DNA of 64,000 nucleotides, from the NCBI GenBank assembly GCA_003255025.1, contig QANY01009002.1, positions 436,978-500,977 on the forward strand, written 5' to 3'. The position numbers were made by a program, and so were the translations under genes. Source of the DNA: Datisca glomerata. Lineage: Eukaryota > Streptophyta > Magnoliopsida > Cucurbitales > Datiscaceae. This document shows, one piece after another, positions 45,150 to 55,435 of the stretch (position 1 is the stretch's first letter; each line of letters starts with the position of its first letter). Below the pieces are notes generated by a model. It ran no database searches. It was not told the DNA's origin and saw only the letters and a program-made list of their open reading frames with translations.

Positions 45150-46790
45150 CTGAATTAATTTATTACTTTGTAAATCCTTAAAAATATGATGATCCTTGAC
45201 CTAGAAGATATATATAGATATTTTTTTTGCCTCACGGTGTGCGACTGGGTGACTATAGGTTAATAAAAAAGTTTTGTGAGTTTTTCTAATTTTCTCTCAG
45301 ACTTTTGTCTCACAATAGTTATTTTTCTAAAATCTCTAGATATCATGTGTTGAGTATATATAGAGACAAAAAAATGTCTTTGATTTATTTTACGTGCCCA
45401 CACATGTCCTAGTGTGTTTGTGGATTGACTTGGAATATTTTGGTGTAGATCTAACATAAGACTACAAGAGGTATAACTCTTGTCTTTGTATGACTTTGAT
45501 TTCATGTATAATATATAATAGATCCGATGAGAAAATGTGTTTTCATGAAAAGGTGTAAAAGTTTATTTTTGGGAACCACGACACTGTAATGGTTTTTATT
45601 TTCATCGATAAAGTTTTAAAAGATTTATTTTTTTTAAAAACCACCACGCCTCCGCCGCGCACCGTCGCCGATTCCAACAGGTCCACCATAGGGATATCTC
45701 TGCATAACACATCCTACTCATGTGTGAAAATTAAAGAAGGCTTTGTATGACCTTAAATAGGTACCATGTGCCTAGTATGACAGGTTAAACACAACTTTGT
45801 TACAATGGGGCTTCAGGAACACTACTTCAGATACTTCCTTATTTGTATATAAGAATGAAGGATTTCTTATAATTCTTTTAGTATATGTCGATGATATTCT
45901 TGTGACAAGCAACAATCCAGAAAGAATTCAACTCCTCACCTCAACAAGAAGTTTGCACTGAAAATCTTGGGCAATATCCATCACTTTCTTGGTATGGAAA
46001 TTGTTAGGAATTCTTCTGGATTTTACTTCACACGGGCTGGTTATGTTACTAAACTTCTTAAGAGGGCTAATATGAGCCCTGTAAAGCCATGTCCTTCTCC
46101 CTCTACAACTTCTGTTAAACTTCATAATGATTCTTCAAGGGCATTCTCAGATGTATCATTTTACAGAAGTATTCTTGGAGGTCTTCAATATCTAGTTTTA
46201 ACTAGACTAGACATTGCTTACGGTGTTAATAAGTTGTCTCAGTTCATTTAGAATCCTACAGTCACCCACTGACAGGCCTGCAAGCGCCTCCTACGTATCT
46301 AAAAGTGACAATTTATGATGGTTTATTACTCAAACCAACTTCTAGCCTCACAATAGAAACTTATTTTGATGGAGATTAGGCATCAAACCTTGATGATCGC
46401 ATGTCCACTAGGTATGCAATTTTTCTTGGAAATTCTTTAATTTCTTGGTTTTCTAAGAAGCAACGAGTTGTTGCTCGCTCAAGCACAAAAAGTGAATGTC
46501 GTGCTCTTGCTCACTGAATTACATGTTTCTCCCTCCAACATACCTGTCATTTGGTGTGACAAATGAGTGCATCTTTTATGGCTGCCAATCTAGTATTGCA
46601 TGCTCCACTAAACATCTTGAAATAGGTGTTCATTTTGTTTACAATATGATTTTCAACAAAACTTTGGAAGTTCGGTTTATGCCTACTCATGATCAAACAA
46701 TTAAGTCCTCACCAAACATGTTCCTATTACTCAGTTTCAATATCCAAAATCGAAGCTTCAGGTGGAAACTTCGCCTTTTGCTTGAGGGGA

Positions 46791-47033
46791 TGATAGAGTA
46801 TTTGAGCAACCATCTAATGCTAATTGTGCAGCTGACGGGAGTACACGTGGGAATTCCATGCAGCTCACCATGCAACATAGACAAACAAACCTAATTGTAT
46901 TAGTTAGTGCATATTGTTATGTCTGTAAACTCTATATATACGTGTATTAAGAGGCTAATTATGTTCCTGATGTATATTGTGAATGAAATAATAGAAAGAG
47001 AATTCTTCTTCCTCATTGAAATTACTTAGTTCA
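46791..47033 (+). repeat. probable 3' LTR of the Copia element
   Basis: It starts TGATAGAG right after the purine tract ttgagggga and may end cttagttca at 47033; a TATA-like ctatatatac lies near 46931. The 3' boundary is a guess from terminal CA, since the 5' LTR is missing. Confidence 0.4.
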
Positions 47034-47569
47034 CCCATATTTTCATAGAGCTGCTGTATTTTTACTAATAGCATATTACTAAAAAATATTTTGGAAAACT
47101 ACATATAGAAATTGTTCTATTTAATGGTACATGATGTTTCAAAATGAATAAAAGTAACCTATTAATTACTTTTAAAAATATTTTTAAGTATGATCTCGCA
47201 ATGACAACCCGTTAAATTTATATACTTTAATTAAAATTTAAGAATAATTTTACGTCGATTAAATAATTAACTCATTAAACATCAATATATAAAAGATCAT
47301 CTAGTGGTGCTGACGTATCATCTAATACTGATTATTTAAACTAATACTAATTATTTAAACTAATACTAATTATTTAAAGTTTGATCATTCTAGAATTATT
47401 CAAAGTCTAAACAGACTATACAAGCACGTTCTACCCATTTCAATCCCTGCGTTGCACATGAAAAAACAAGGACAACTAAAAATGAAAACTAAAATCAGAC
47501 TTTTTTTCCTTCCTTTATTTCCTTGATTTAAGAACCTAGTCCAACACTATTGGCAAGTCTTTGTCCATT
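47034..47569. other. AT-rich intergenic DNA, 3' flank of the thaumatin-like gene
   Basis: No gene. It contains three tandem 19-base units (47322-47378), two identical and one with one change, starting ctaatact. An AATAAA on the minus strand at 47514-47519 lies about 50 bases after the thaumatin-like stop and is a candidate polyadenylation signal. Confidence 0.55.
47322..47378 (+). repeat. tandem repeat, 3 x 19 bp
   Basis: Units ctaatactgattatttaaa-like: 47322-47340, 47341-47359, 47360-47378; the last two are identical and the first differs at one base. Confidence 0.9.
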
Positions 47570-48334
47570 TTAGTGGCAGAAAATGACCTTGAGCTCACGC
47601 GGTGACGAGCACTCGTGCATCAACGAAGGACTATCATGCGCGTACGTAAATGTGGAAGGACACGCGTGCTTAAAGAACTCGGAGTAGCTCGAAGGCCGAC
47701 ATGTCTGTGGGCTGTTGTAATGGTTCCGACAGCATAGCTCGTCTGTCCTAAACGCCTCGCACCCGCTCTTGCACGCCACGACATGTCCGTGGCCGGGCGG
47801 TGACCGTACCTGTAACTGCTCAGGACACGTGGCCAACAGATTAGCACGACATCCCACTACTGGGCAAACACCTTTGCCTTCGTGTGGGGTCACTGTCATC
47901 CCGACGTTGAATCCATCGACGACGCTCACGCCGTACGAGGAGAAGTCGTTGTGGCCGTGGTGGAGCGTGAACTGAGCCAGCGTGGCTGGGGCGGCGCCTC
48001 CGGCCCCGTTGCACTCGAGCTTGCCGCCGCAGTCGCCGGTGACGCATGAAAAGCGATTGTGGCCGTAGGTGCAGCCAGTTCGGGCCCAAATGCGGCCGGA
48101 CCAGTGTTGGTTGGGGGCGGGGAAAGAGCGGTGGGTGAGAGTGTGGAGGGCAAAACCGCCACGCTCGAGGACGGGGTTGCCGGCGTTGGGTTGGATGGCG
48201 GGCCAGACGGTGAAGGGGCAGTTGTTGACCAGAGTCAAAATTAGGCCAGGGTGTGTAGCACTAGAGAGGGTGGACAGGATAAGGAATACGGTGGTGAAGA
48301 GGATAGCAGAGAAAGAGAAAAGGGAAGCCATCAT
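47570..48334 (-). CDS. thaumatin-like protein (PR-5 family)
   Basis: An intact intronless frame of 254 codons. Residues 1 to about 26 form a signal peptide (MMASLFSFSAILFTTVFLIL). The mature part starts with LTLVNNCPFTVWPAIQPN and has the blocks IWARTGCTYGHN, FSCVTGDCGGKLEC, TLAQFTLHHGHNDFSSYGVS, and LCCRNHYNSPQTC. All sixteen cysteines of large thaumatin-like proteins are present, giving eight disulphides. It probably acts outside the cell in defence or stress response; glucan binding is typical of the family but not shown. The coding sequence is much richer in G and C than its flanks. A second ATG follows at once (48331). It is the only gene in the window that looks functional. Confidence 0.94.
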   Translation of the reverse strand: MMASLFSFSAILFTTVFLILSTLSSATHPGLILTLVNNCPFTVWPAIQPNAGNPVLERGGFALHTLTHRSFPAPNQHWSGRIWARTGCTYGHNRFSCVTGDCGGKLECNGAGGAAPATLAQFTLHHGHNDFSSYGVSVVDGFNVGMTVTPHEGKGVCPVVGCRANLLATCPEQLQVRSPPGHGHVVACKSGCEAFRTDELCCRNHYNSPQTCRPSSYSEFFKHACPSTFTYAHDSPSLMHECSSPRELKVIFCH

Positions 48335-48367
48335 TGGTTGGGTGTCCGTTGAGAGATTGGCTTTGGA

Positions 48368-48374
48368 TTTTATA
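48368..48374 (-). promoter_or_regulatory. candidate TATA box of the thaumatin-like gene
   Basis: TATAAAA on the minus strand, 33 bases before the ATG. A start site 25-30 bases downstream would leave a very short leader, so the true start could use another site further up. Confidence 0.4.
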
Positions 48375-50635
48375 GAGAAAAGCAGTGTAAAAATACGAGT
48401 CGCTCTGTAGCAGGTGAAGTGCGAATGACTAATTTGTCCTTCAATCTAGTGGCTTATTTTAAAATCGAACAATACTTGCCTTGCGTCTCCTCGAGGAGAA
48501 GCTAACTGAGTAGACGAATCAGTTTAGGTCATATATTATAATTAAATTCATTTATATCAATTCATTTCCATCAATAATATTATTTTAATTAAATTTATGA
48601 ACATCAATTCATTTCCACCAATATTATTATTTTCCAAAAGAACGGACTCTTATTCTTATCCGGTCTCAAAATTATATTAATTAATACGATAATAAGATAA
48701 TAAGAGTGTTATTTAATCTGATTATATTAATTATTCTATATAGAGTGTTTAAACTTTTAATATTATAACATGATATTAAAATAATATTATTTAAACTTTT
48801 TATATTATCTCCATTGTCAAATAAGCTCCTAATGTTTTTCAGTTATATAAAACATTCAAACGGGACTACAACGGTCAAAAAACAAGTCAAAGTTTGGGAC
48901 CACATTATTCAAATATATATATATATATATATATATATTTGGCTTTTTATGTCTTTAGCTACAAATTTAGAAATTTTCAAAGAAGCAATGACACAGTGAC
49001 ACACCTAAATTTATTGCATGTTTAATTCGCGGAATTCGAAACTATTTCTTTATAAGTTCATACCGATTAGGCTTTTTTAATGTATAAATTCAACTTCGAA
49101 TGAGACATACATAGAACGAAACTTATTTTTGTTGGTTGATTTCACAGAATTAAGAGAATCTTATATTTACTGAATTATGTTACTTCCCCAATTATCACGG
49201 CTTTGTCAACTAGGTCCCTCGAGCACAACCTTGGAATCTTGTTCTTTGTATATGTAGATCCATACGACAACTTAATATGGGTTAGTAAGTAATTTTTTAA
49301 CACTTGATTGAAAATTAAGTGAAAATTGAGAGTTCAAGAATTAATTCTAAAATTTTCATGAATTTAACGTTTAAAAAGATAAATCAATAACAAATAGATA
49401 AAAAATGTCAGTCCAACAAATTAAAGAGCTTAAAATGCTTAAGTAAATAATGTTTTACCTTAATGTAAATATGAAATTTAAAGCAATCAAATAAATTAAT
49501 TACGTTGAAGACAAAAAATCTTAGAAACTAATTTTACTTGTGGGTGCCAACAAAACATTACAAAGCTTTGTGTTCCAAGATAAGAGTAGAGCCTTTTGAC
49601 AAAAAAAAGATAAGAATAGAATCTTCAAGTTATGCTTATAAAAAAACTCTTTCTTACTCAAAAAATGACAAGTATAAAACTCAAAATATTAAGAGATATT
49701 TAGTATTATTTTGAAAGAATTTTGGAATCGAATCTCGTGGGCATGGATTGTGTTTTGTAAAAAGAAATGAATCGTATTTATAGAGAGATTGATGTTAGTT
49801 TTAGGAGGTAAATTTTTAATAATTTTGGATTGAGACACAAAAAATGTCACTCTAAGTTTAACAAAAATGATAAAAAAATCATTGATCAAAGAGGCAAAAA
49901 ATATTTCTACCTAAAATAACACGATAAGTTTAAAACTAGTTGGGTAAACTATTACTTTTTCTATCTAGTTGAAATTGAATTTATTTTGTTTGTGGTTTGT
50001 TATTGTCTTCCTCTTATATACTTTGTTGATTGTGTAACACAGGATAAATTTATTTTCAGTTAAACTTTTTATGGATACTGACTTAATTTTAGATAAATAT
50101 CACTTAATAAATTGAGCTTATTGATAGCAAATAAATTGAATAAGTCCGTAACACAAGAAATGATACTCTACCCTAATTGAGCTCCATGCTTTGTGAGGTC
50201 ATCTTAATGCAAAATAAATATAATCATGATATTCAATATTCATGCTTTGTAGTAACTTTGCAATAGTCCATACACACTTGATTAAATTTATTAGTAAATT
50301 CAAAGTTTCGTTATCAGCAAAAGGCATTATCTCATAGAGATATAGGGCTAGAATCTCCCCTTTTTTAAGATGACAAACCAATTACACACAAATAATATGT
50401 AATCAAATAAATTTGATAGTTAATCAACCAAGAAAGTGAGTTACGGTTAATTGACTTAGGACTGAAAGAAGGCTGAACATGGATCTGTATTGGTTACTTC
50501 CCCTAGATTTATGCATACCCATTAAGAGCAAAATATAACTCCTACGCAAATTCAAATATTTCTCCATTTGTTATTATATAAAAAGGAATTGAGCAACAAT
50601 AAGGAGGTAAAAATAATTTTATCTTGGTATGATAT
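48375..50635. other. AT-rich intergenic DNA
   Basis: No gene recognised. An (AT)n microsatellite runs from 48913 to 48938. Short frames on both strands look like chance. Confidence 0.5.
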
Positions 50636-50639
50636 GAGC

Positions 50640-50974
50640 ATAAATAATTAACTAATATTCAAATTACCCAATGAAAGTCTACATTTACAAAAACTTTTGA
50701 CATTTAATAGTTTTGTAAAGCTATCCGCACTTTGATTTGTAGTGTCCACAGACTCTGAAAAAATATTTCCTTTTACACACGATCTTAAATAAAACAATGT
50801 TTAAAATCTATATGTTTAGTACAAAAATGCAAGTTGGAGTTTTCAAAAAAACATTGATTGCAATGGTATTTTCACATCTAACATAAATGTTTTCAAAAAC
50901 TAAATCAAAATCTTTTAGAGTTGTTTCAATTACAAAATTTGAGCATAGTTATCGGCGCGCACGTGCACACACAC

Positions 50975-51006
<32 letters not shown>

Positions 51007-52115
51007 NCACAGTTGATAGTGCTACTGAATTTTACTTTTGTTAAACAAAAAAAATAAGTGAGTGTTCATAAAGTTGACACGTACTATCGTATTTTTTATG
51101 TCGGTTAAGCTCTCGAAAAAAATCTGAATAAAAATACTTAATTAAATCAAGATTATCAGATTTTGGATATCAAAGATCAAATTTTTGGTTGTTTCATTTA
51201 ATTTTTTTAATAGCTTGTAAATGTGACTCTTTCTACAAGTTTGAAAACGAACACATAAGAGCTCATTAAACAAGATATCAGGTATGCTAGCAGTTCAATA
51301 AAGTAAAAACAAAATCATACCTTGGTATTTTTGTATATACTCATAGGAGTCTTACTAACCTTCACATTTTCCACGCCAAATTTCTAGAGTATATTCTAAT
51401 TGTATGTTTCTTTGTTTATAGATATATCATCTTTCATTTGCTTCATTTGTAGTCCAAGGAAGAAGCTAATGTCTTCCGAAGAAGCTAATGTCTTCCATCA
51501 TGCTTATTTCAAACTCCTTGCTCATAGATTTTACAAAACTTTACACAAAAAATTGTTAGTGGCACAAAAAGTTATATCGTCTACATATATTTAGACAATT
51601 AAGATATTATCACTTTTTTACTTTATGAATATCGTGCTATCTATTTTGTCCATGTTAAAACTGTCATAAGTAATAAATTTACTAAGCTTTTCCTATCAAG
51701 CTCTAGTCGTTGGTTTTAGTTCATATAGAGTCTTTTTAAGTTTATACACGTGACTAAAAATTCTTATTTTCATAATTGGGAGATTTTTCTATATAAACTT
51801 CCTCTATGATGTATCCATTTAAAAATACACTCTTGACATACATTTGATATTAAATGAAAATTTTAAAATACACTCTTGGCAACGAGAGTGAAAGTTTCAT
51901 CATAATTTATAAATTCTTCTTGATTATACCATTGATCCACTTATCTAGCTTTACTTTTAGTTTTTGCATCCACTTTATTTATGGACACCCACTTAATACC
52001 AATTATCGAGATATTAGAGAATCTAGGAATGAGTTCCCATTCTAAATTTCTTCAAATTGATTGAGTTCTTCTTCCATATTTACTATACAATACTAATTTT
52101 TTTCAGAAACTTGTA
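50640..52115 (-). mobile_element. Ty1/copia pol remnant (RT to RNase H end)
   Basis: Minus strand, from high to low coordinates: WELIPRFSNI and IGIKWVSINKVDAKTKSKAR (about 52050-51950), YNQEEFINYDETFTLVAR (about 51935-51880), YVDD (within 51573-51587) and ISFFLGLQMKQMKDDIS (about 51480-51415), then RNase H pieces (ENTIAINVFLKTP, about 50880) and the tail VDTTNQSADSFTKLLN (about 50750-50700). A segment of the RT is duplicated (a short direct repeat of agaagctaatgtcttcc near 51463-51497). Stops and shifts throughout. Close to Tork/Sire-like copia by motif style. Confidence 0.8.
50977..51007. repeat. (AT)n microsatellite with one undetermined base
   Basis: AT dinucleotide run from 50977 to 51006 after a CA run, followed by an N at 51007, the only ambiguous base I saw. 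It lies within the RNase H part of the decayed Copia copy. Confidence 0.9.
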
Positions 52116-52433
52116 AAAGATTTGGGTTCATGTTGAGAAATAAAGGCAACATTACCATCATTATGAAACATAGAGCGGGTCACTATATCTTTTGACTTTC
52201 TACCATTAAGAGCTCATTTGGATGATCTTTCACAAGCTTTCATGTTTTTGGAAATTAGTTGTGATCTTGACATGCCATTGTCTTGGGGAGAGTTATTTGA
52301 CAATTAATTTATTTTGACATTAACCTATTCTACCTTTTTAATAGGCTCATCATCTTGATCATAAATTTTTTTTTGAGGGAATATATCCATCAAAAGACAA
52401 TATGTATGAGTTTTCCACTACTAATGTTCTTCT

Positions 52434-53930
52434 TGTTAGGATTATGCTTTTAAAGCACATGAATTCTATTTATTTTATCATGACATTTACTTAAATAATG
52501 ACAAAACTCTATTCTTATATCACATGCAACACATTCTTGAAAAAGATCCACAAACATATAGTACTTGATTTATGGGTCTTATGTGGTTTAACTCATAGGA
52601 ACAATGTATTTAACCAGACACTTTTATTACTTATAAATATTTATTTTCACAAGCTAATAAAACTGGATATTTTACTAAAACAAATTGTAGTACGCCAACG
52701 ATATCTTGAGGGTGACTTACCTTACTCACAGGGTGGAATGCCTGGTTATTGTACTAGTATATTTGAAATATATTGAAAGAAATAATGAGTTTAATTTTTG
52801 GTAAAATACTATCTTAAGGAAATTATGACTCATTGTTATTACATTATGAATGTTCTTAATCTTGAGAGAGTTATGAATTCATATTTAATAGCTTAGTTGT
52901 AATCTACTATGGTTGGGATTGCATGAGTCAATACATTTATACCTTTCATGGCTGAGTTGGATAGTGATGATGTATATATTCTTAATAATAGAGTTTATAA
53001 ACACGTTTAAATAAGTATCATAAAACCCCTTAACAAAATTCATTTATGTGATAATAGCAATATATGTACCTAGTATCTCTAATGAATTATTAGAGATTTG
53101 ATCATTTAACTTGAGGTATCAAGTATGAAAATTATCATGGTTGATCAGTAGAATGAGATTTAGAACTTAAGGAAAAAGAGGTATGTACAATAATTTGTTA
53201 AATACTTCATCTAATTATGCATAATGCTATATTATGAATGGGCAACAAATAATGAATAATAAGTCGAGTATACGTTCATCGAGTAACATAAAACCAACTG
53301 GAGTTCCGTTACAACTTTTATAGTGGAATTAATATAGTTAATAATTAAAAAATTCATTAATCGATTTGATCGGTAGAGTTTATCAACTATCTAGACAATA
53401 GTATTTTTATCATCACGGTCTCTGAACTATCCTATCGATTATAGGTATTGTCACGATCAGTGGTTAATAGACATGATATGGATACTTAAAAAATTAACAT
53501 TCAATCATATTTTCAGTAATGAAAACTGTTAATCAAGATTAATTTAATTAAGTTCAGTTAAGATATAATTTTCAGTCAAATTAAATTCTCAATCATGATC
53601 GTTAGATGTTACTATAAATAAGAGGTCTTTCTGAGATTAAGTCTAAGCTTTATGACATCATTGATCTAGAGAAGAGGTAAATCTTCGAGAGATGCTCTAT
53701 CTAGCTGAAGATTTCAGAGAGCAAAGAGGGATTTGTTTTAATAAATGCCCACACACTCATTGACAATTGTCAATCTAAAGAGTAGCGTATAAAATCGCAA
53801 TGTACACATGACATCTTATACTCGTAGCGGCATGAAGCGTGGGCATCAAGTTCTCGTATTTATTCTTCAATCTAGCTTGGTGTAAAAAAATTTATGATTT
53901 TTGTGATTCACCGGTCAAAAAGTATAATTC
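52434..53930 (+). mobile_element. second copy of the TGTTRGG LTR family
   Basis: It starts TGTTAGGATTATGC and a cttttaaagcacatg stretch that parallels TGTTGGGCATAGTG and cttcaaagcatgtg at 42611. Further similar places are a ttatagtgga(g)taat region (53318 against 43488) and tgcccacacac (53748 against 45398). The order of matches supports a shared LTR of about 1.5 kb without the CACTA insert. The 3' end is not exact and no target duplication was seen. Confidence 0.55.
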
Positions 53931-54320
53931 TTAATTATTCATTTAACATATATATAGTCATTTATCAAATAAAGTAAAGACTGTGACAAATTTCCACTAC
54001 ATAAATTATATACTTCTGTAATAAGCTTTATATATTTTACTAGATGTGAAATAGTAAAAGAATTTATAAGTTAATTTAGAATAAAAAATTTTAAATAAAA
54101 CTTACACCAACAAACTTTGTAATAATTAATATTTCAAAATTGCCATTTTTTTATTGTTTCAAATTCATAAGAGGTTCCATATAAAATAAATCTAAATAAA
54201 ACACGATTCATAATTTAATAAGATGTATTAACGATTTCAACCTAAAAATATTTCGATAAATCATTTTTATTTTTTATCGTTTCATTTCTTGTGAGAACAG
54301 ATTAACAGAGCAAAGTGAAG
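53931..54320. other. AT-rich intergenic DNA
   Basis: Nothing recognised. Confidence 0.4.
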
Positions 54321-54668
54321 TAGGGGTGTTCACGGTTCAGTTCAGCAATAATACCAACCAAACCATTCATGATAATAGACCGAACAGAGAGTTTCGGTTC
54401 GGTTTAGTTCTCCGTTTCAAAATTATTAATTAAAAAAATATTTTCAAATGATATTATTTAAAAAATTAAATTAAACTTAAAGTATTTTTTTTAGTTCAGT
54501 TTAGATTGATATAAAATTATATATAAAAATAAAAATAAAATAGAACGTAAAATTTTGGTTCAGTTCCAAAACAACTGAATTTTGTACTGGATAGTCCGAT
54601 TTTCTATTTTCTCGAATTGAATGTATATAAAAATTGATGAACTGGTTTGGTATAAAAAATTTCACCCC
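54321..54668. mobile_element. possible hAT-like non-autonomous element
   Basis: The segment starts taggggtgttcac and ends ttcacccc, so the ends are short imperfect inverted repeats. It contains cggttcggttt-type stretches on both sides. Flanks aagtgaag and gtgcgaag agree at 5 of 8 positions. The structure resembles plant hAT MITEs, but a full match was not possible. Confidence 0.35.
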
Positions 54669-55158
54669 GTGCGAAGAGTTATGTGATCGCTATGTGTCTG
54701 GTCGTTTTATTGATCTTATTCGGTACACTTTATTTTATTAGAATTTCCACTTAGATCACACATTATATGACAAAAGTTCTAGTTTTACTTCGCACCTTTT
54801 ATTAATGCCGATTAGCCAATTCCCGAAAGAACATCTCTGTAAGCTCCTCTCTTACACCATATTTTTATATTTCTTCTTGCATCTGTCGTTGTATATTTAT
54901 AATATTCATTGAAAATCTGCTTCGCCACTTTTATAAAAAAAAGTTGTTAATTTTACAATTTCAGGATTATTTATTTTCATCTTCCAAAACCATATTTATA
55001 ATATTATGTCTTTAATACACATGGTCACAACATATCAATTACATTCTCCAAATTTTTACTCTTGATTACGTGTTTAGCTTTTTAAATTGATGGAGTTTTC
55101 ACGCGATCCCGGCAAGTTCCTAGTTATGTTTTTAGAAAAATAGATTTCATTCAACTAA

Positions 55159-55435
55159 CACTATTACAGATCTTATTTTTCACGACGGGTGTAAAAAAAC
55201 TGACATGATGGGACTGATTTTCTACGACAGTGGATAAAACCCTCATCGTTTTAAAGCATATTAAATACAACATGGTGACATTAACACGACGGGATGTCGA
55301 AACCCCGTCATATTAAATGATGACCTTCTTTGAATTAATCGACTGGGGATAAAGACCCCGCCATATTTTAAAGTAAAACGAATTAAAATGACAGGGACTC
55401 GACTCCCCGTCGTATTTGGCAAACAAAAGAAGTTT
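55159..55435 (+). mobile_element. CACTA 5' terminus with subterminal repeats
   Basis: CACTATTACAGA at 55159 is followed by repeated cacgacggg, ccccgtcat and ccccgtcgt motifs in both orientations up to about 55420, as in plant CACTA ends. The motifs are like those at 44812-45128. No transposase and no matching 3' end (ttttgtagtg) were found downstream. The following sequence to 58.2 kb may or may not be part of it. Confidence 0.6.

Larger units (their letters stand above)
42611..45679. mobile_element. LTR-type insertion (3069 bp) with 5-bp target-site duplication
   Basis: The Copia RT frame stops at 42610 and resumes at 45685. The insert begins TGTTGGGC and ends TTCCAACA, so its ends are TGTTGG...CCAACA, the pattern of an LTR. 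GGTCC at 42606-42610 and again at 45680-45684 is the target duplication. No pol domains of its own and no second internal LTR are seen, so a solo LTR enlarged by a later insertion is the simplest reading. A related sequence starts at 52434. Confidence 0.85.
39630..47033 (+). mobile_element. Ty1/copia retrotransposon, 5' truncated, interrupted at 42611-45679
   Basis: Plus-strand blocks in order: gag LWLALERSYSNHFKARMLQL (39654 on), remains of a CCHC knuckle near 40080, protease WHVENPATNHITS (about 40290), integrase WHMKLGHPTPNIVSQIL (about 40945) and HRYIVETCLILLSHASIP (41414 on), RT WKYAIDLEYHVL and QLDVNNAFLNGMLDEPVYMV (42270-42608). The RT then resumes after the insertion at 45685 with HPTHV, KLKKALYDLK, the YVDD motif (45884-45895) and FLGMEIVRNSSGF, then RNase H and a purine-rich primer near 46780-46790. 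Many stops, several of CAG-to-TAG type. No 5' LTR or start of gag is present; mitochondrial-type DNA lies in their place. Confidence 0.88.

Noticed and set aside
47620..48410. Several other frames over the thaumatin-like gene
   Set aside because: They arise from the GC-rich composition of that gene; only the 254-codon frame has signal peptide and the cysteine pattern.
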